Positions 4,928 through 7,264 of a DNA stretch of 7,264 bases are shown in pieces (position 1 is the stretch's first letter; each line of letters opens with the position of its first letter). A program made the translations under genes and the position numbers. The stretch is from contig PWUB01000359.1 of the NCBI GenBank assembly GCA_003563755.1, positions 1-7,264 on the forward strand. Direction: 5' to 3'. This DNA comes from Clostridia bacterium. GTDB taxonomy: Bacteria; Bacillota_E; SLMV01; PUMD01. The notes under the pieces are model-generated. The model saw only the letters and a list, made by a program, of their open reading frames with translations. It searched no databases and had not been told where the DNA came from.

Positions 4928-7234
4928 TCATGGATCCCCGCCCAGTACCCTGTGGGTAGTGCGAAAATGCGTCTTGGCGACCTGGGAAAGGATGGAGTCA
5001 CCATGCTTGCGTACCAAGCGCTTTGCGACTGTCACAACCTTTTCCGATGCGCCCTTGGGTAGGGTAACGTCAAACTGGCAGCCAAGCCCTTCGAGGCGCC
5101 TCACGAAGGCGTCCCTGGCCAGGATCGAGGCTGCAGCAACAGCCATGTACTGTTCTCCCTTCGGGATTTGAATCAGATCAACGGTTCTGCCTCTTTGCAT
5201 GAGCCTGGATTCGATGTAGGAGGGATTGCCGAACTGATCAGCCACTGCGTAGCTGCTCTCGTTTCGAGTGAGCACTTCCTCAAGAGCACGTGAATGTCCC
5301 CATGCCAGGAGGTCGTTCAGGGTTTGTCCCTCGCGTCTGAATTGCTCATATAGATCGTTGTACTTTGGTGGCATTATCGTAACCACCTCGAACTGCCCCC
5401 GGCATTTTTCCCTGATCTGCTTCGCCAGCTGCCGCAGGTGGTTCTCCCTTATGAGCTTCGAGTCCTTGACGCCCAGGGTAGCCAGCCATTCCTCGCCTTC
5501 ACTATCCAACCAGAACGCCGCCACAACCAGGGGTCCGAAGTAGTCACCCTTGCCCGACTCATCTGTACCTACATAGGGTTGAGAGTTTTTCTCGCAGGAA
5601 CTGGAGTCGTGCTGCTGTCGTGACTCGATCTGGGACCGTTTTTCTCCTTGGTCTGATGATAACAGGTCCTGCATGCCCAAGGACGAGCCGGGATTATGAA
5701 CCCGGAACGTGGTAACGATTGCTTCAATGATCTGCCTGCAACGTCTGCCCACCTTCCCCTGGATCAGCAGCTTTCCCTTGCGGAACTGCTTGACCACGAG
5801 ATTCTCCCCGCCCTCGGAGAAGCGGAAGACATAAAGACAGTACTGTTCTTCGCTGATCACGCCCGAGTCCAGTGATTCCAGTCTGCTCTTGATCGCCAGC
5901 TGCAGGTTCACATGGGGTATCTGCAGCACATGCTGCAGTGCGATCGCCTCGCTCTTTCGTGAATCCATTGCGTTCAGCCGATCAAGCAGATCCCGGTACA
6001 TCGAGTCACTCTGCCTGGGTGAGTGGGTGCCGGTTTCATAGAAATTCAAGGTCAGCGCTGGCCCTCTGGGTGGTGAGACCTTCATCTGCAGCCCATCCTG
6101 AACTGCTGACACCGAGGTGGACCATCCCCGTTGCCTGGCAACCGCCTCTACCAGCCTCGTCTTTCTATGCTGTAGTGTATCCTGACTGGGGATGACCGGC
6201 GCGGCCGTCAGCGCCTCCGCGATCTGCTTCGCATGTCGAACGGCCGTGATCTCCAGATAATCCCCAGCATTTTCGGCAACATCGTCAACGTTGCCCTCTG
6301 GTATCACCAAGCGTTTCATTCCCGCGGTCACGGCCGCCTGTATCTTGGCGGCGATTCCGTTGACGGGACGGATGTCTCCGTTGATGCTGATGTTTCCGGT
6401 GAAAGCTGTGAAGGGATCTATGATGTGCTCGCGGGCTGAGGAGAGAATCGCCGCATACGCCGCCATGGCGACCGAGGATCCCACGTATTCAGTGTCTGGC
6501 CTGGCCATCTCGAATGCGATTGATTGATCCTCCTCCAGGAAACCTGATGATACCAGGGCCAACCGGGCACGTTCCACAGCGTCGGTGAAGACCCTGTCTG
6601 CCTTAGCGCCGGCATGAACCCTTGCCGCGGTCGAGCCGTTGAGAAGACGTATCGTCAAGCTCAAGACGACTCCTGCACCTGACTGGTTTGTCAGCAGGCT
6701 GTTGGCCACGCCGCCCCGTTCACGGTCCTGGAGGGCCCTCAGGCAGTTCTGTAAGACATGCAAATTGTCCCTGTGGCAGACCCCATCATGAGCCTGCACA
6801 ATCTCAAGTACCTTTCCTACCCGGTGCGACATCCTGTCTTGAGATACCCGGATGTCCTGGATGCTCCTGTCTGCCGCCATCAGCTCAGTGGCTGTGTCAT
6901 CGAAATCAAAGTAGCTGCTCAGCTGATCAAGCCAACGATCCATGTCCACACGGGGGCGTGCGATCTCGTAAATGAGGTCGTTGGCATCCCTCACGAGCCG
7001 GGTTCTCTTTCTTATCTCAGCAATATCATCCTGGTGAGGATGATCGGCGTTCAGGGGGGCCTGAGCAATCATGTGTTCCAGCATGCTGAGCACTCGCTCA
7101 TCCCAGATGCTTTCGTGTAGGGCATTCGTGAGGATCGTCCTGTAGATGGTGTTGGATAGCTCGTCACTGTCTTCGCGCAAGAGCCATTCATTCAGCTGAG
7201 CCTCGAGGCGCTCGATTTGGGGGGGTAGGGGCAT
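4928..7234 (-). CDS. Fusion protein: helical domain, Lon-type (S16) protease domain, TBP-like element and RNase HIII
   Basis: The protein has 768 residues. Residues 1-184 are mostly helical, of unrecognised family, without Walker motifs. Residues about 185-345 match the Lon proteolytic domain. TEYVGSSVAMAAYAAILSS aligns with the Lon GPSAG serine motif (Ser254), and NGIAAKIQAAVTAGMKRLVIP carries the dyad lysine (Lys297). They are 43 residues apart, as in E. coli Lon (S679/K722). Residues 370-425 hold a beta-rich stretch. Residues 464-500 (LVVKQFRKGKLLIQGK) resemble the TBP-like hybrid-binding domain of RNase HIII. A polar linker (511-552) leads to a complete RNase HIII domain: GTDESGKGDYFGPL (D558, E559), GVKDSK, VADQFG (D666), KGEQYMAVAAASILAR (E694) and LPKGAS. 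RNase HIII cleaves RNA in RNA/DNA hybrids in the cytosol. The ATG follows GGAGAGG and overlaps the upstream stop (TGATG). Each enzymatic domain is recognisable; the joint role is unknown. Confidence 0.93.
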   Translation of the reverse strand: MPLPPQIERLEAQLNEWLLREDSDELSNTIYRTILTNALHESIWDERVLSMLEHMIAQAPLNADHPHQDDIAEIRKRTRLVRDANDLIYEIARPRVDMDRWLDQLSSYFDFDDTATELMAADRSIQDIRVSQDRMSHRVGKVLEIVQAHDGVCHRDNLHVLQNCLRALQDRERGGVANSLLTNQSGAGVVLSLTIRLLNGSTAARVHAGAKADRVFTDAVERARLALVSSGFLEEDQSIAFEMARPDTEYVGSSVAMAAYAAILSSAREHIIDPFTAFTGNISINGDIRPVNGIAAKIQAAVTAGMKRLVIPEGNVDDVAENAGDYLEITAVRHAKQIAEALTAAPVIPSQDTLQHRKTRLVEAVARQRGWSTSVSAVQDGLQMKVSPPRGPALTLNFYETGTHSPRQSDSMYRDLLDRLNAMDSRKSEAIALQHVLQIPHVNLQLAIKSRLESLDSGVISEEQYCLYVFRFSEGGENLVVKQFRKGKLLIQGKVGRRCRQIIEAIVTTFRVHNPGSSLGMQDLLSSDQGEKRSQIESRQQHDSSSCEKNSQPYVGTDESGKGDYFGPLVVAAFWLDSEGEEWLATLGVKDSKLIRENHLRQLAKQIREKCRGQFEVVTIMPPKYNDLYEQFRREGQTLNDLLAWGHSRALEEVLTRNESSYAVADQFGNPSYIESRLMQRGRTVDLIQIPKGEQYMAVAAASILARDAFVRRLEGLGCQFDVTLPKGASEKVVTVAKRLVRKHGDSILSQVAKTHFRTTHRVLGGDP

Positions 7235-7264
7235 CAGCTTTCCTCTCCATCCGTTGTTCGACGA
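7234..7264 (-). CDS. Possible C-terminal end of an upstream gene (partial)
   Basis: An open frame enters from the right edge, encodes RRTTDGEES and stops at a TGA (7236-7234) whose last base is the first base of the next ATG (TGATG). Such one-base overlaps are typical of translationally coupled genes. The purines of the next gene's ribosome site (GGAGAGG) lie inside this frame. Nine residues cannot identify a product. The frame could also be chance sequence, so this rests on the stop-start arrangement alone. Confidence 0.35.
   Translation of the reverse strand, partial: RRTTDGEES

Overview
The window is a compact, high-GC bacterial stretch in which every supported gene lies on the minus strand. 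RNase HIII and CWB2-type cell-wall-binding repeats are both typical of Gram-positive lineages. A high-GC Bacillota genome (Clostridia or Limnochordia-like) is therefore the best guess. That is an inference from gene families, not a taxonomic identification.

In the direction of transcription (right to left), the window starts with the last codons of an upstream gene (7234-7264). Its stop overlaps the start of a 768-residue protein (7234-4928). This protein is the highlight. It joins an uncharacterised helical N-terminus, a Lon-type (S16) Ser-Lys protease domain with no AAA+ ATPase, a beta-rich middle region that includes a TBP-like element, and a complete RNase HIII catalytic domain, all in one open frame. 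The Lon-type dyad (Ser254/Lys297) and the RNase HIII D-E-D-E residues are both present.

After a 209-base intergenic region with a candidate operator comes a CadC/SmtB-like ArsR-family repressor (4718-4359). Sixty-three bases later begins a tightly packed three-gene cluster. It contains a 614-residue polytopic membrane protein with three CWB2-like repeats (4295-2451), a 417-residue signal-anchored paralogue with the same repeats (2454-1201, ATGA overlap), and a 154-residue two-helix membrane protein (1235-771, 35-base overlap). The repeat proteins probably face the outside of the membrane and may act together as an envelope assembly whose expression could be linked to the repressor.

The window ends inside trpS (647 to beyond 1), tryptophanyl-tRNA synthetase, preceded by a 123-base gap with a candidate extended -10 promoter and a weak hairpin. 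No tRNA, rRNA, CRISPR array, insertion sequence or long repeat was seen. There is no gene-free stretch longer than about 210 bases.
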